A stretch of DNA of 57,991 bases from the NCBI GenBank assembly GCA_002305205.1, contig DBQJ01000021.1, positions 6,448 to 64,438 of the forward strand, read 5' to 3'. Below, in pieces: positions 57,342-57,991 of this stretch (its first letter is position 1; each line of letters opens with the position of its first letter). Both the position numbers and the translations under genes were made by a program. This DNA comes from a candidate division WWE3 bacterium UBA1397. Lineage in GTDB: Bacteria > Patescibacteriota > WWE3 > UBA101185 > UBA10185. The notes beneath the pieces were generated by a model, which worked only from the letters and a program-made list of their open reading frames with translations, did not search any database and had not been told where the DNA came from.

Positions 57342-57991
57342 ATGGCAGCTAAAAAAATAATATATGGAGAAGATGCAAGATCAAAATTAAAATCAGGAGT
57401 AGATGCATTGGTTCGAGCAGTATCAACTACTTTAGGTCCCAGAGGAGGGAATGTAGGATTAGAAAAAAGCTGGGGAACGCCCCAGGTTGTACATGACGGA
57501 GTTACTGTTGCTAAAGAAATTGAACTTGAGGATAAATTTGAAAATATGGGAGCACAGATAGTTAAGGAAGCTGCTTCAAAAACAAACGATGTAGCAGGAG
57601 ACGGCACCACTACATCAGTTGTTCTATCCCAGGCGATAGTAGAATCCGGATTAAAAAATATATCTACAGGTACTAATGCAATGATTTTAAGAAAAGGACT
57701 GGAAAATGCCTGCGATAAGGTTGTTGAAGAAATATCAAAGTTATCCAAGAAGATATCAAGCAAAGAAGAAAAAGCTCAAGTAGCTACTATATCGGCTCAG
57801 AATGCTGAAGTAGGCAAACTGATAGCAGAAGCAATGGAAAAAGTAGGAAACGAAGGAGTAATTACTGTAGAAGAATCAAAAGGATTTGAACTTGAATTGG
57901 AATACAAGGAGGGAATGCAGTTTGATAAGGGATACGCTTCTCCTTATTTTGTTACTAATGCAGAAAAGATGGAATCAGTAATTGAAGATCC
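57342..57991 (+). CDS. groEL: GroEL chaperonin, N-terminal part (runs off the window)
   Basis: The first ~216 residues: IIYGEDARSKLKSGVDALV, TLGPRGGNVGLEK, VVHDGVTVAKEIELED (ATP site), AGDGTTTSVVLSQAI (nucleotide phosphate loop) and VGNEGVITVEES..LELEYKEGMQFDKGY. Clear 60-kDa chaperonin. AGGAGG 8 nt before the ATG, 18 nt after groES. Confidence 0.96.
   Translation, partial: MAAKKIIYGEDARSKLKSGVDALVRAVSTTLGPRGGNVGLEKSWGTPQVVHDGVTVAKEIELEDKFENMGAQIVKEAASKTNDVAGDGTTTSVVLSQAIVESGLKNISTGTNAMILRKGLENACDKVVEEISKLSKKISSKEEKAQVATISAQNAEVGKLIAEAMEKVGNEGVITVEESKGFELELEYKEGMQFDKGYASPYFVTNAEKMESVIED

Noticed and set aside
1..57991. CRISPR array or cas genes
   Set aside because: No regularly spaced direct repeats with unique spacers and no Cas-like protein were seen.

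Overview
The window looks like a chromosome segment of a small-genome, AT-rich bacterium of the Candidate Phyla Radiation (Patescibacteria). I infer this from the gene set: a minimal SUF operon with a very short SufD, an AlaRS of about 609 residues that stops after the editing domain, many tiny membrane proteins of unknown role, short or ATGA-overlapping gene junctions, and many genes whose -10 box lies only 6-9 nt before the ATG. TGA is used as a stop, so the SR1/Gracilibacteria code does not apply. The exact phylum cannot be told from this sequence.

Layout. (1) 1-10266, host chromosome: start of a Y-family DNA polymerase with its small partner, a nucleotide-sugar epimerase, ATP-cone and excalibur proteins, TrmH, a Na/Ca-type antiporter, a glycosyltransferase, an SRAP protein, a methyltransferase and several small membrane proteins. 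(2) 10306-33863, three tandem integrated elements (called A, B and C here) stacked at the 3' end of a tRNA-Asn gene. Each is bounded by the core ATTGGCTC, and each carries a large serine recombinase at its right end whose reading frame runs through the core. A carries a T-box-regulated leucyl-tRNA synthetase that lacks the CP1 editing domain. B carries an HNH nuclease, a Clp-fold (SDH-type) serine protease and small membrane proteins. C carries an ArsR / redox thioredoxin / ArsP-like permease operon and membrane proteins. A, B and C share a module order: unknown or DNA-related protein, very small genes, replication-type protein, recombinase. (3) 33855-57991, host chromosome: tRNA-Asn, DUF1189-like protein, an ArsR-type regulator with the SUF operon, ferredoxin, HPF, tRNA-Ile(UAU), a degenerate tyrosine recombinase, FtsB, tRNA-fMet, tRNA-Met, TrpRS, FtsH, TatD, a cell-envelope glycan cluster, tRNA-Cys, AlaRS and the groESL operon behind a CIRCE-like operator.

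Most notable points. First, the recombinase genes are cut by their own attachment sites: the C-terminal tail of each recombinase is encoded at the left end of its own element, so in the tandem array each recombinase carries the tail of its right-hand neighbour, and the last one reads antisense into tRNA-Asn. Second, elements B and C carry a ~105-nt leader RNA with compensatory changes in two nested stems and in a pseudoknot that overlaps a terminator-like hairpin just before a cargo membrane gene. Third, a LeuRS without its editing domain, under a T-box, is mobile-element cargo. All calls come from reading the sequence; no database search was run.
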